Below, piece after piece: positions 34,936-44,612 of a DNA stretch of 64,000 nt. The notes beneath the pieces are model-generated. The model saw only the letters and a program-made list of their open reading frames with translations, made no database searches and was not told where the DNA came from. How positions within the stretch are numbered: position 1 is the first letter of the stretch; the number at the start of each line of letters is the position of its first letter. The position numbers were made by a program, and so were the translations under genes. Origin of the DNA: Candidatus Poribacteria bacterium (GTDB taxonomy: Bacteria; Poribacteria; WGA-4E; WGA-3G); contig JAJDUH010000021.1 of the NCBI GenBank assembly GCA_022826805.1, positions 62,001 through 126,000 on the forward strand. The letters are read 5' to 3'.

Positions 34936-36636
34936 CTATCTTATTTCTTCTCCGTTTATAATTCCGTGACCTTCTTTGATGTGAAGTATCTGGTTTGACT
35001 TTAGATTAGAAAATTGATCTCTGTGTCCGCTTTGCCAGTGAACTTCTAAGGTGTCCACTATTGCATTCTTCCCAAGTCCAAAGTGAACGCGAAGATCGCT
35101 TTGGGAAAGGTAACTCGCCCCGCTACGTACCTCCCTGAAAAGAGACAAATCCCCTGTTTTTAGAACTATCTTAGTGCCGATACCCGATACATTGCTTTGT
35201 GTACCGATAAGTTGGACCGTGAGCCAGTGATTGCTGTTACCGCCCTCGTTTCGCAGAAGTGTTGCGGGTTGGTTGGAGTTATTGAGGAAAATATCAATGT
35301 CTCCGTCATTGTCGTAGTCACCGAAAGCGGCACCACGACTCACCTTCTTGGGAAGTTGTGTCAACCCGACTGCAGTAGAGGTATCGGTGAAGTGATATGT
35401 GCCGTCTTGTTGGGGCACATTGCGGAAAAGTAGGTCACCCTGCGGATAAGTACTATCTGAGAAAAGCGAGATGTTTTCCTGAAGATGCCCATTTGCAACA
35501 AATAGGTCAAGGAGACCGTCGTTGTTGTAATCAAGGAATTCGACTGCCCATTTAAAATAGGGGAGCGTCACGGCTCCGATCCCTGATACAAAAGAAACAT
35601 CCGTAAAAAATGCACTGCTCTCGTTCTGATAGAGAATTACTGGCAGTGCAGAGGCGTTACTAACGACGAGATCCAAATAACCGTTGTTATCGTAATCACC
35701 GAATGCGTTTCCCATACCGCTTCCGGGGAAACCGTTTCCATCGTAGCCCGTCCCGGTCAGATCAGCGGTTTCGGTGAACGTTCCATCACCGTTGTTATGG
35801 TAAAACAGATCGGCTTCCATGTCGTTGGCGATGTGTAGATCGGGGTAACTGTCATTGTTATAGTCCCCGACTGCGACGGCGAGACCGAGGGCACGGTGTG
35901 AAATGCCTGTGCTCTCGGTGACATCCGTGAAGGTGTTGTCGCCGTTATTGCGATAGAGGATATCGGGTTCGCTGACAAAATGACTGCCAGCAATCTGATC
36001 TGTTGGACTACAATAGGTTCTGATCCCGCGGGTTTCCCACCATTGGTTCTCGGCGATAGAAAACTTCATGTAGTTGACGACGTATAGATCGGCATCACCA
36101 TCTAAATCGTAATCCAGAAAGGCGCAACTTGTTCCCCAACGTTCGTCCCCAACACTCGCCTCCTGCGTCATATCTGTAAAGGTGCCATCACCATTGTTGT
36201 GATAGAGTCGGTTAGGCCCGTAGTTTGTTACATAGATTTCGGGATAGCCGTCGTTGTTGATATCGGCAGCAGCACACCCAACTCCGTAGCCGGTATCTCC
36301 AACACCTGCTTTACGTGTAACGTCGGTAAAAGTGCCATTACCGTTATTCTGATAGAGTCTGTTTTGCGGGGGTTCTTCTGTGTGCGTGACTTTTTCGCCA
36401 AGCGGTGGTGGGATATGCGTAGCGCTCACTATGTAAAGGTCGAGGTGGCCATCAATATTATAGTCAAAAAAGAGGGCACCGGAGCCGAGGGTTTCAATGA
36501 GATATTTCTCGCCGGTTCTGCCGTCAACATGCTGAAAGGTGATCCCTGCAGCGGTGGTTGTATCAACGAATTGGACTTCGGCAGAAATATGGAAACTAAG
36601 GATAAGAGAGAGGAGGATATGGCAGAGGTATCTCAT
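34936..36636 (-). CDS. CRTAC1-like exported FG-GAP/ASPIC-UnbV repeat protein
   Basis: A 566-residue exported protein. After the signal peptide MRYLCHILLSLILSFHISA comes a beta-propeller of FG-GAP/VCBS repeats with recurring calcium-binding D-x-N/D-x-D-G blades (YNIDGHLDLY, INNDGYPEIY, YDLDGDADLY, YNNDSYPDLH, YDNNGYLDLV, YDNDGDIDIF). The C-terminal 90 residues form an ASPIC/UnbV domain (GIGTKIVLKTGDLSLFREV to VHFGLGKNAIVDTLEVHW). Such proteins are extracellular and thought to mediate surface contact. It starts within the 3' end of the TPR gene (ATGA overlap), making a coupled pair often seen together. Confidence 0.92.
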   Translation of the reverse strand: MRYLCHILLSLILSFHISAEVQFVDTTTAAGITFQHVDGRTGEKYLIETLGSGALFFDYNIDGHLDLYIVSATHIPPPLGEKVTHTEEPPQNRLYQNNGNGTFTDVTRKAGVGDTGYGVGCAAADINNDGYPEIYVTNYGPNRLYHNNGDGTFTDMTQEASVGDERWGTSCAFLDYDLDGDADLYVVNYMKFSIAENQWWETRGIRTYCSPTDQIAGSHFVSEPDILYRNNGDNTFTDVTESTGISHRALGLAVAVGDYNNDSYPDLHIANDMEADLFYHNNGDGTFTETADLTGTGYDGNGFPGSGMGNAFGDYDNNGYLDLVVSNASALPVILYQNESSAFFTDVSFVSGIGAVTLPYFKWAVEFLDYNNDGLLDLFVANGHLQENISLFSDSTYPQGDLLFRNVPQQDGTYHFTDTSTAVGLTQLPKKVSRGAAFGDYDNDGDIDIFLNNSNQPATLLRNEGGNSNHWLTVQLIGTQSNVSGIGTKIVLKTGDLSLFREVRSGASYLSQSDLRVHFGLGKNAIVDTLEVHWQSGHRDQFSNLKSNQILHIKEGHGIINGEEIR

Positions 36637-37778
36637 TTTTCGCGGGAATAGGCTTCCTGCTTCGTACAGGCGTGTCGTGCTTCATCTTCTAATCCAAGGA
36701 CGGTGCAGACCTGGAAGAGCGTATCCCAATAATTCGCTTCAGTTGGAGCAAGACGCACAGCAGTCCGGGCGTGGAATAGTGCTTTATCCAACTCCGAGCC
36801 CGATTCGATATAACAGACGGCGATGTTATTATGTGCGATAGCGAGTGTGGTGTCGGCGGCGAGTGCCTTTTGATAGGCTGCTATGGCGAGATTAATTTTT
36901 TCCTGTTTATGGTAAGCGTGCCCCAAGTTATAATGCGCAGTGGCTAAGGTTGAATCGAGAGAGATAGCACGTTTATAGTTTGCAATTGCATCCGAAAAGC
37001 GATGACGGGCGAGGTAGACAATGCCGAGGTTATTATAGCCTCTTGCGTCATCGGGATGCCTTTTCACCCATATTTCGGCTTCCTGAAGGAGTGGGTCTGT
37101 CTGGCGAAGAACTTTGAAGAACGCCATTGTTGCAGCAGCCTTTTCTCTTTTACCCTGTTTGATATAGGCTTGTGCGAGCTGGTAATGCGCCTCTGTATTA
37201 TCGACCTGAATTTTAATTACTTTTTCAATGGTGGTAATAGCGTCATCCAAGCGTCCTTGTTTAGCATAGACTTTGCCCAACCCCAAAATTGTGCCAGCAC
37301 TCTTTGGATTGAGAAGGGCGGCTTTTTCATAGGCGCGCACTGCCTTCTGAAAATCCCCTTGTTTCAAACAGACTTCCCCCAGTCCGGCATAGGCATCTTC
37401 CCAATTGGGATCAAGAGCAATTGCCCGCTCAAAAGCTTCAGTAGCATTGGAAAATATCCCTTTTTTGAGGTAAACAAGCCCCATATTATAGTGAGGCTCA
37501 GCAGTCATAGGGGACAATACCAATGCTGCCTGATAAGCATCAAGCGCAGCATCATATTGTTTAAGTTCGGAATATGCAATACCGAGTCTGTTGTAGAAGA
37601 TAGGGGATTTTGGATCAAGCGCGATGGCTTTCTTGTATTCGGAGATGGCTTGCTCAAACTCTCCAATGGTGTGATAGGCAGAGGCGTTTCTGTAATGTTT
37701 CTCTGCAGGTAAGGAATCGGGTAAGGCAGGGATCCCAAAAGCACTGAAGAGAATAAATATGATGGCATATTTTAGCAT
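36633..37778 (-). CDS. Exported TPR protein
   Basis: A 381-residue protein with a signal peptide (MLKYAIIFILFSAFGIPALP) followed by about nine TPR units (AYHTIGEFEQAISEYKKAIALDP and relatives) up to residue 350. GGAG precedes the ATG. It is translationally coupled to the CRTAC1-like gene downstream, a pairing common in Planctomycetes and Poribacteria. It probably acts as a periplasmic scaffold that helps deliver or hold the repeat protein; that role is inferred from position only. Confidence 0.9.
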   Translation of the reverse strand: MLKYAIIFILFSAFGIPALPDSLPAEKHYRNASAYHTIGEFEQAISEYKKAIALDPKSPIFYNRLGIAYSELKQYDAALDAYQAALVLSPMTAEPHYNMGLVYLKKGIFSNATEAFERAIALDPNWEDAYAGLGEVCLKQGDFQKAVRAYEKAALLNPKSAGTILGLGKVYAKQGRLDDAITTIEKVIKIQVDNTEAHYQLAQAYIKQGKREKAAATMAFFKVLRQTDPLLQEAEIWVKRHPDDARGYNNLGIVYLARHRFSDAIANYKRAISLDSTLATAHYNLGHAYHKQEKINLAIAAYQKALAADTTLAIAHNNIAVCYIESGSELDKALFHARTAVRLAPTEANYWDTLFQVCTVLGLEDEARHACTKQEAYSREK

Positions 37779-37833
37779 ACACTCTGCTCCAGTGTAGAGG
37801 CGGTATTTTTACCAGAATCATTCAGTTAAAAAT

Positions 37834-37886
37834 CGGGATTACAAATCCCGCCTACAGTAGAATTGGGGGCGACGTTTGTGTCGCCC
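37834..37886. repeat. Two short palindromes between TPR and LamG genes
   Basis: CGGGATT-ACA-AATCCCG (37834-37850), followed by CCTACAG, and GGGCGAC-GTTTGT-GTCGCCC (37867-37886). Both have the form of this genome's small dispersed palindromes. Neither has a T-run in the orientation of the neighbouring transcripts. Confidence 0.65.
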
Positions 37887-37901
37887 TTACCAATAGCGTC
37901 T

Positions 37902-38678
37902 CTAATCGCGATCTGCTTTAATACTACTCCATGTTGTGGTGAGTTTCTCTGCAGGTTCGACGGGTAGGAAATCACCACTCATGATTTCGTCGATTTCTGC
38001 TTCGGTGATGATCCGATCAAAGAGAAACACCTCATCAATGATACCCGTGAAAAATTCTTGACCGGGATGGCGGGCACCCACCATAATAGAACCGTCAATC
38101 TCATCAACAGGTGGGGGTTTGGGACCGCCGCCGGCTTCTTTTCCATCATTGTAGATGACCACTTTTGACTTGGTGTCGTGTGTGACTGTCATGTGTACCC
38201 AGTCATCGGGTTGAACATCGTTGCTGACGGCTTTCTGTGCCCATGTGCCACCAGATGTTGACCAGAAAAAGGTTTTACTGCTGGCATTTTGAAAGATCGT
38301 TGCCCATTTTAAGGTGCCGGCTGCCACCATGTAATTCCAGTCCCGAATTTGGGCTTTGCCACGCTTCACCCAAAAAGCGACAGAGAATTGTTCTTTTAGT
38401 TGTAAAGTATCGTTGATAGGTACCACTACATGTTGCCCCTTGGTCCCATCAAATTCCAACGCTTTGCCGAACTGCCCATCCACCCATGATGGATTTTGGA
38501 TAAGTTCACCCTCATGACCGTGGACGGAACCATCTGCGGCATTCCCTCCTTTTCCTTCATCAAAAGAGAGGTATAAAACAAGGGATTTATCATCCAGTCC
38601 TGCATATAAAGGGGTCGTAAGGGTCAACACCACAAGTATTGTGACAAATACTCCTATAAATTGTCGGAATTTGCACAC
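37902..38678 (-). CDS. Exported LamG-domain protein with conserved C-tail
   Basis: A 258-residue exported protein starting at GTG 38678 (AAGGAGG 7 bases upstream). The signal peptide is near 1-26 (FVTILVVLTLTTPLYA). A single LamG/concanavalin jelly-roll follows: LVLYLSFDEGKGGNAADGSVHGHEGELI, GKALEFDGTKGQHVVV, FSVAFWVKRG, WVHMTVTHDTKSKVVIYNDG and GIIDEVFLFDRIITEAEID. Probably glycan- or surface-binding. The end VEPAEKLTTTWSSIKADRD repeats the tail of the proteins at 28305 and 29294, though the domain types differ. Confidence 0.85.
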   Translation of the reverse strand: MCKFRQFIGVFVTILVVLTLTTPLYAGLDDKSLVLYLSFDEGKGGNAADGSVHGHEGELIQNPSWVDGQFGKALEFDGTKGQHVVVPINDTLQLKEQFSVAFWVKRGKAQIRDWNYMVAAGTLKWATIFQNASSKTFFWSTSGGTWAQKAVSNDVQPDDWVHMTVTHDTKSKVVIYNDGKEAGGGPKPPPVDEIDGSIMVGARHPGQEFFTGIIDEVFLFDRIITEAEIDEIMSGDFLPVEPAEKLTTTWSSIKADRD

Positions 38679-38771
38679 GGTGAATTCCTCCTTCTAAGCA
38701 TACGAAAGTGTAGTAAGATTTGCTAAAATGGTAAATGGGATTTGGTTAAGGTTAATCGACGGTAACCCGCG

Positions 38772-40502
38772 CTAACAAGCACCACACTTTTTACAAACGG
38801 TTGTATCACACGCGCTGGTCATAAACTTGTTTTCCTGCTTGTGGAACTCAAGTTGTAAAAACTGAGGTTTGACGTTGAGGTCGAGATGATCCCACGGATT
38901 GACCTCATGCAGCGGACGTTCGCGTGTGGCGTAAAAATGTGGTAATAACCCGTATTTACGGAAGGCATGGTTCCATGATGCCCCGCGTGCGAGTTCCAAT
39001 ATGACCTTTCCAAGCCGTCGGTCCCCACGTGCGAAGACAGCTTCTTGATGTGCGAGTCTCGCGCTTGCGGAGCCGACCTTTATGCTGCCGAGTTGGTTAA
39101 TTTCGCGTTTTAGAAAATCAAGTTTTCGGGAAATAGTTTTGGGTGGTTCCATCGCCACCCATTGGAAAGGCGTATGCGGCTTCGGCACCATAGGCGAGAT
39201 TGTAAAACTGATACGTGCCATCCTACCGGTCCGTTTTGCGTGCGGGAGGAGTATTGTACGCATCTCTTTCGCCATATCAACAATAGCCTCCACATCCGCT
39301 GGGGTTTCCTGTGGGACACCGATAAGAAAGTATAGACGGAGATTAAGAATATCGCGTTTTAGTGCTTCCTCAAAGACGTGATACAGACGTTCACGTGGAA
39401 TCGCTTTATTGACGACCTTTTGGAGTTCTTCAGTTGCAACTTCTGGGGCAATGGTAATTGTGCCTTGTTCGCTGTCGGCGAGGGCATCAAGCAAAGGTGC
39501 GCGGACAGTTTCAGCACGAAGTGAGGCGCAGGAGATACGGAACCCACGTTCGACGAGTCCTGTAGCGATCTCGTCGATTTGCGGATGGTCAGAAATTGAG
39601 GCCCCGACAAGTCCAATCCTGTCAGTAATGCCTCTGGCACGTTCAGCAAGTGCGAGTGTATTCTCCACAGAACGTTGCCGTGGCCATCGACGGGCATAGT
39701 CAGCGACACAGAAACGGCACTGCCTCCCGCATCCTCGGACAATTTCAATAAGATGAGCGTTTGAGAATTCAGTATTCGGGGTATGGATATGCGTGCAAGT
39801 CTCGACATCATCAAGTTTAGGAACGGCACCGGCGCGAATCTGAGATGATATACCGGGTTTTGGAGAGACAGCGTCAATCGTGCCATCGTCTTGATAAGTT
39901 ACATCATAGAAACTGGGCACATAGAGGCCTGGGACAGTTGCGAGTGTTTCGAGCAACTCGCTTTTAGGAGCACCGCTCTGTTTCCACTCGTTAAAATGCG
40001 CCATGAGTTGATGGATGACAAGTTCAGCTTCTCCGACAACAAAGACATCCACGAAATCAGCAATGGGTTCAGGATTATAGGAAATATTGATACCGCCGGC
40101 GATGACGAGTGGATCCCATTCTGTGCGCTCTTCAACAAGTGGTGGGATGTTCGCGAGTTCCAAAGTCCGCGGGATATTCACATAATCCGATTCAAAGGAG
40201 ACAGAAAATCCGATGATATCAAATCGGTTCAGGGGTGTTTGCGTTTCAAACGAGAAAAGCGGATTTTTTTGGGTAACAAGCTGGCGAAGATAATTAGATT
40301 CAGGCACGAAAACGCGCTCGCAAGCGGTATCCGCTCGATTGTTGAGGATAGCATAGATAACCTGAACACCAAGACTCGACATTCCGAGCTCATACGTACA
40401 GGGATAGACGAGGGCGAATTTGTTCGGTTTCCTGAAGTTATTATATCCGCCGTGTTCTTGATCGCGCAGATATTGGTAGTGCTGACGTAAGTTCACTGTC
40501 AT
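38772..40502 (-). CDS. B12-binding radical SAM protein, TIGR03960-like
   Basis: A 576-residue radical S-adenosylmethionine protein. The N-terminal half has the cobalamin-binding-like fold of this family (FALVYPCTYELGMSSLGVQVIYAILN, PLVIAGGINISYNPEPIADFVDVFVVGEAE). The radical SAM cluster motif is C-x3-C-x2-C in RGCGRQCRFCVADYARRW. LRLYFLIGVPQETPADVEAIV is typical of the AdoMet barrel. A Cys-rich end (CDTTVCKKCGAC) may bind another metal centre. The family is often found near rRNA and cell-division genes with a DUF2344 partner, absent here. Function is unsettled. It lies downstream of ftsZ after a strong hairpin. Confidence 0.85.
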   Translation of the reverse strand: MTVNLRQHYQYLRDQEHGGYNNFRKPNKFALVYPCTYELGMSSLGVQVIYAILNNRADTACERVFVPESNYLRQLVTQKNPLFSFETQTPLNRFDIIGFSVSFESDYVNIPRTLELANIPPLVEERTEWDPLVIAGGINISYNPEPIADFVDVFVVGEAELVIHQLMAHFNEWKQSGAPKSELLETLATVPGLYVPSFYDVTYQDDGTIDAVSPKPGISSQIRAGAVPKLDDVETCTHIHTPNTEFSNAHLIEIVRGCGRQCRFCVADYARRWPRQRSVENTLALAERARGITDRIGLVGASISDHPQIDEIATGLVERGFRISCASLRAETVRAPLLDALADSEQGTITIAPEVATEELQKVVNKAIPRERLYHVFEEALKRDILNLRLYFLIGVPQETPADVEAIVDMAKEMRTILLPHAKRTGRMARISFTISPMVPKPHTPFQWVAMEPPKTISRKLDFLKREINQLGSIKVGSASARLAHQEAVFARGDRRLGKVILELARGASWNHAFRKYGLLPHFYATRERPLHEVNPWDHLDLNVKPQFLQLEFHKQENKFMTSACDTTVCKKCGAC

Positions 40503-40574
40503 CCTCGGGTATAGTAGGGTACGCTCGGGAAGCGCGCCGATAAAGGGAAAAACGAAACGTCCTTAGTTTATTAA

Positions 40575-40602
40575 GTAGCCTCGATAACAAGATCGAGGCT
40601 AC
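40575..40602 (-). terminator. Possible attenuating hairpin after ftsZ
   Basis: GTAGCCTCGAT / ATCGAGGCTAC is an 11-bp perfect stem with a 6-base loop, 45 bases beyond the ftsZ stop and before the radical SAM gene. No real T-run follows in the sense direction, so it may be a repeat or processing hairpin rather than a strict terminator. Confidence 0.4.
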
Positions 40603-40646
40603 ACGAAAAAAGCGGCACTGATAGGAGGACAATATAGCGTTAATTT

Positions 40647-41939
40647 CTACTTGTTATTCTGCCCTCTTTTTTGGACGCGGAGAAATGCCGGGATTTCCCA
40701 ATCTGTACTACCACGCTGCTGTGAATCCTTTCCGCGTGCTGGTCTGGGTTGCCGCGTTTGAGGTGGTTGTTCCTCTTGTTCCATAGGTGGTTCGGCGGGT
40801 CTCCGTCCACGAACTGGGGCAACAGACCTTCTTGGCAGTGATCTGCCAGTCCTGGGTCTCCTGGAAGCTGGCGTACGTTGTTCGTGTGTAGAGACAGGTT
40901 GCCTTTGATAAGCGTCAACGTCATCATAGCGTGGGGCGTATTCTCTTTCCTGACCGGGCGAGACATCGGATACATCAGAATCGAAACCTGTTGCGATGAC
41001 AGTTACAAGGACTTCATCTCCAAGTTCCAATTCATCCTTGTAAACAAGACCGAAGATAATTTGTGCATCGATGGCGGTATCCTTAATGACTTGCATCGCT
41101 TCATCAAGTTCGTGCATCATGAAATCAGGGGGTGCAGTAATGTTGACAATCATCCCGATAGCTCCAGCGATGTTGGTCTGCTCAAGGAGCGGCGAGCTAA
41201 TGGCTTGCTCTGCAGCGATTTGTGCGCGACTATCACCTGTTGCCCGTCCCATTCCCATCAAAGCACTGCCTGCGTCTCGCATGATGGACTCAACATCAGC
41301 GAAGTCAACATTAATTTCGCCAGCCTCGGTGATGATATCAGAGATACTCTGAACACCATGGAGGAGGATTTGGTCTCCGATACGGAAAGCATCTCGAATT
41401 GGAAGTTTCCTGTCCATTGTATCAATAAGGCGTTGGTTTGGCACAACAATTACAGAATCTGCTGCCGCGCGGAGTTCATCTAGTCCTGTTTCGGCTTGAT
41501 CTGCGCGACGTTGTCCTTCAAAGTTAAAGGGTCTGGTTACAACGCCAATAGTAAGTGCTCCATGCTCTCGTGCGAGTGAAGCGATGAGCGGTGCTGCCCC
41601 GGTACCTGTGCCGCCCCCCATACCTGCGGTGATAAAGACCATGTTGGTGTTTTCGACGATAGTTTGCAGATGTTCTCTGTCTTCCTCAGCAGCCTTTCTA
41701 CCAATATCGGGATTGGCACCGGACCCTAAGCCCTCGGTTGTGTTAACCCCAATCTGGATTTGGGTAGCCCCGCGGCAAGTGAGTAGCGCCTGCTGATCTG
41801 TGTTAACGGCGTAAAATTCTATACCGGTCAGACCTGCTTCAATCATTCGTTTGACGGCATTTCCACCCGCTCCGCCGACACCAACAACTTTAATTTTGGC
41901 GCGTAAGTTTTCAAATTCTTCTTGTTCAAATTCTATCAT
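40647..41939 (-). CDS. ftsZ: Cell division GTPase FtsZ
   Basis: A 430-residue tubulin homologue that forms the cytokinetic ring. VVGVGGAGGNAVKRMIEAG opens the GTP-binding domain, the tubulin signature GGGTGTGAAP lies near 110 and the NVDFADVESIM synergy loop near 210. After about residue 330 comes a Pro/Arg/Gln-rich linker, and the C-terminus ends DWEIPAFLRVQKRGQNNK, whose DWEIPAFLR is the classical FtsA/ZipA-binding peptide. It is the last gene of the dcw cluster, about 200 bases after ftsA. Confidence 0.98.
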   Translation of the reverse strand: MIEFEQEEFENLRAKIKVVGVGGAGGNAVKRMIEAGLTGIEFYAVNTDQQALLTCRGATQIQIGVNTTEGLGSGANPDIGRKAAEEDREHLQTIVENTNMVFITAGMGGGTGTGAAPLIASLAREHGALTIGVVTRPFNFEGQRRADQAETGLDELRAAADSVIVVPNQRLIDTMDRKLPIRDAFRIGDQILLHGVQSISDIITEAGEINVDFADVESIMRDAGSALMGMGRATGDSRAQIAAEQAISSPLLEQTNIAGAIGMIVNITAPPDFMMHELDEAMQVIKDTAIDAQIIFGLVYKDELELGDEVLVTVIATGFDSDVSDVSPGQEREYAPRYDDVDAYQRQPVSTHEQRTPASRRPRTGRSLPRRSVAPVRGRRPAEPPMEQEEQPPQTRQPRPARGKDSQQRGSTDWEIPAFLRVQKRGQNNK

Positions 41940-42137
41940 CTTGGATTTCAGTTACTATTATAAGCTACAGCAACCTAATTCCTCCTATCATTGTAGCCCC
42001 AATCTCCAGACTGAGGGTCCGTAGTAACTTTCATGGATCCGCTTTTTTCATATTAAATTATACGTTATTAGACGACTTAAGTCAAGTATTCCTGTAAGTT
42101 CAGCGTATATCAGCATCTCGATACTAAGGCGGTGAAT

Positions 42138-43361
42138 TTAATACCCGAACCACTCTTTGATTCGTTGCAGGAATGCTCCAAGACTATTACCGCGTTGGCG
42201 CAAATGATTTTCATGTTCTTGCTGTCGCAAATTCTCACCGTAAAGACCGAGCCCTATACCAGCAGCATACATTGGATGATTTACGCGATCTGTTAATCCT
42301 TGTATTCCCTTGGGATATCCGATTTGAACGCGGAGTTGTAGCATGGCTTCAGCAAGTTCCTGGAGCCCATCAATGAGTGCGGTGCCTCCGGTAAACACGA
42401 GCCCACCAGGCAGCGATGTATCACCTAATTCATAGCCAATGATTTCAAGAATTTCTGCCATACGGTACTCGATAATCTGGGAAAGTTCATAGCGATCAAT
42501 GAAACGGGGTTTTGCATCCGTAGTCACTGAAATTGGATGAACATCATCCATTGTCACCAATTCCGTCCATGCACATCCACGATGAATTTTCAGTTCTTCT
42601 GCTTCAGGGAGGGTAACTTTTAGGTATTGAGCGATATCGTTAGTGATATGCTGCCCTCCGACGGGAATTACGGCTGTATGTTGGATAGAATCCTCTTTAT
42701 ACACGATGATTTCAGTGGTTCCATCTCCGATGTCAACGAGCGCAATCCCAACCTCACGTTCATCTCTTGAGAGAATTGCTTGAGATGCAGCGAGGGGTGC
42801 TGCGACGAGTGTTTCCACAATAGGCACGCCTGCTTTTTCAATACTATTGAGCAAATTCTGAATGGCTGTCGTACCGCCTGTAATAATATAGGCATAAGCT
42901 TCAAGACGCGCGCCGGACATACCAATGGGTTCTCTGATACGACTCTGAGCATCAACGACGAAACTCTGTTGAATAACATGGAGATTTTCGCGGTCGGAGG
43001 GAATGGAGATTGCCTTTGCGGCAACCATCGCTCGCTCAACATCCTCTTGCGTAATTTCAGTATTGGCGACAGAAACAACGCCATGTGACGTTTGACCTAT
43101 AATATGTTCACCAGAAATTCCGACACAGACAGAATCAATTTTAACGCCTGCCATCAATTCTGCGCTGGAAATAGCATTGCGAATAGCTTCGGCTGTTTGA
43201 TTAATGTCAACGACGACCCCGCCGCGAAGCCCTTTGGAAGGTGCGTGTCCAACGCCGACGATTCCTATTCTTTCAGAGCTTCCTGCCAGTGTATTTCCAA
43301 CAATTACCGAAATTTTGCTCGATCCAATATCAAGTCCTGCGATAACATTCTGCTTAGGCAT
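42138..43361 (-). CDS. ftsA: Cell division protein FtsA
   Basis: A 407-residue actin-like ATPase that anchors FtsZ to the membrane. NVIAGLDIGSSKISVIVG (phosphate 1), VALVDIGDGTTEIIVYKEDSI (phosphate 2) and GLVFTGGTALIDGL (adenosine) are visible. The C-terminus RGNSLGAFLQRIKEWFGY is a normal amphipathic membrane-targeting helix. An AAGGAGGTG ribosome site precedes the ATG. Confidence 0.97.
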   Translation of the reverse strand: MPKQNVIAGLDIGSSKISVIVGNTLAGSSERIGIVGVGHAPSKGLRGGVVVDINQTAEAIRNAISSAELMAGVKIDSVCVGISGEHIIGQTSHGVVSVANTEITQEDVERAMVAAKAISIPSDRENLHVIQQSFVVDAQSRIREPIGMSGARLEAYAYIITGGTTAIQNLLNSIEKAGVPIVETLVAAPLAASQAILSRDEREVGIALVDIGDGTTEIIVYKEDSIQHTAVIPVGGQHITNDIAQYLKVTLPEAEELKIHRGCAWTELVTMDDVHPISVTTDAKPRFIDRYELSQIIEYRMAEILEIIGYELGDTSLPGGLVFTGGTALIDGLQELAEAMLQLRVQIGYPKGIQGLTDRVNHPMYAAGIGLGLYGENLRQQEHENHLRQRGNSLGAFLQRIKEWFGY

Positions 43362-43528
43362 TTAGGTTTTTCACCTCCTTTTTTTTGCTCTGAAGAAGAT
43401 CAGTGCAAGTATTGTCAGTTCCCGGCAATCCGAGATGAGATGCTCTATCGTGAGTCATCTCCTAAAGCTTTATATTCAAAAGATAGTGTCTCTGTATTTT
43501 CCACGCCTCGATCTTTATGAAATAGACG

Positions 43529-44515
43529 CTACTTGGTTTCAGTATAACCACCTAAATAGAGTGAATCTTCAAATCTTGCGTCTAAGTACGGCTGTGTAGC
43601 ATTGGGATGCGCTTTAAGAAGTTCAAGTACACGGATTTTGTGCTGCTTCAAAAGTAGCGTGATATGATGGAGTCCGGCCCCGATCGCATCCCCAGCAATC
43701 CACACTGGCAGAGGCAATGTCTTAATTCGTATTTTAATTTGCTGCGGACGGCTCGCGTCAATGCTTTCTATTTGCGTTGCAAGCCCTGTCTGCCGAAGTA
43801 AAGCGGTTTCCAAAACCTCCACTCCCAAGGAAATTCCGGAGGTTTGGGCAACAGTGCCGACCTTAGGCAGTTTATCACCCGCTGCAACAAGTGTCCTCAT
43901 CTTTTGGAACCGTTCATCTATCGGTGCCCCTGACTTTCCAACATCTATACTTTCCAAGACATGTGCGTCAACATCCACCAAGAAAAACGCGCGCTCGCGA
44001 TCAGCAGTTGTGCCGGGAACAGGTGGCGTTTTAAAACCTTCATAAAACTTGAGCAACGCAAAAGGCTCACGCTCGATAATTTCAATAGTGAGCAAACGCT
44101 TCATCACATGCTTGGAAACGTGTGCCTCTTTAATATAACTCAGGTTCTCTTTTAGATATGTCGCTGTGCGCGCTTCAGAATCTGTAACGATATTGTCTAA
44201 CTGTTCAGCTAATATATCATAGATTTCTGCTTCTGTATAGTGCACATTTCCAGAGAGCTCAAAGGAAATATATTCAACACCGAAAAAACCAAGTCCTACC
44301 TTCGCGATAAAAGCCAAAGTCAGTAGGATAGAGACAACGAAGATCACACGCCGCAATATGTATACCTTGGCATTAGGATGCTTACCAAGCCGCCTTGCGG
44401 GCATTGAAGTTTCCCGCACATACGCGTTACGCTTTTTGCGTCGGGAGAGGGCAAACATTCGCGTGCTGTTGGTTGCAGCGGTGTATTCTCGGCTTAATAC
44501 CAGTGGAATGTACAT
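43529..44515 (-). CDS. ftsQ: Cell division protein FtsQ
   Basis: A 328-residue bitopic divisome protein. A basic cytosolic stretch of about 50 residues precedes one membrane helix (VIFVVSILLTLAFIAKVGL), then the POTRA domain (ISFELSGNVHYTEAEIYDIL ... EAHVSKHVMKRLLTIEIIEREPFALL) and the beta domain. It bridges FtsB/FtsL-type partners and FtsI in the periplasm. The start codon is uncertain within the first 20 residues. The position between murC and ftsA is canonical, though murB and ddl, often found here, are missing. Confidence 0.88.
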   Translation of the reverse strand: MYIPLVLSREYTAATNSTRMFALSRRKKRNAYVRETSMPARRLGKHPNAKVYILRRVIFVVSILLTLAFIAKVGLGFFGVEYISFELSGNVHYTEAEIYDILAEQLDNIVTDSEARTATYLKENLSYIKEAHVSKHVMKRLLTIEIIEREPFALLKFYEGFKTPPVPGTTADRERAFFLVDVDAHVLESIDVGKSGAPIDERFQKMRTLVAAGDKLPKVGTVAQTSGISLGVEVLETALLRQTGLATQIESIDASRPQQIKIRIKTLPLPVWIAGDAIGAGLHHITLLLKQHKIRVLELLKAHPNATQPYLDARFEDSLYLGGYTETK

Positions 44516-44612
44516 TTGAGTACTTTTTCTTCTCCGGTGCGCGATTCAAGCAAAACTTATAGATAAAAAACGAGACGATTACCAAAGAAGATACAAGAAG
44601 ATAAAGGAACGC

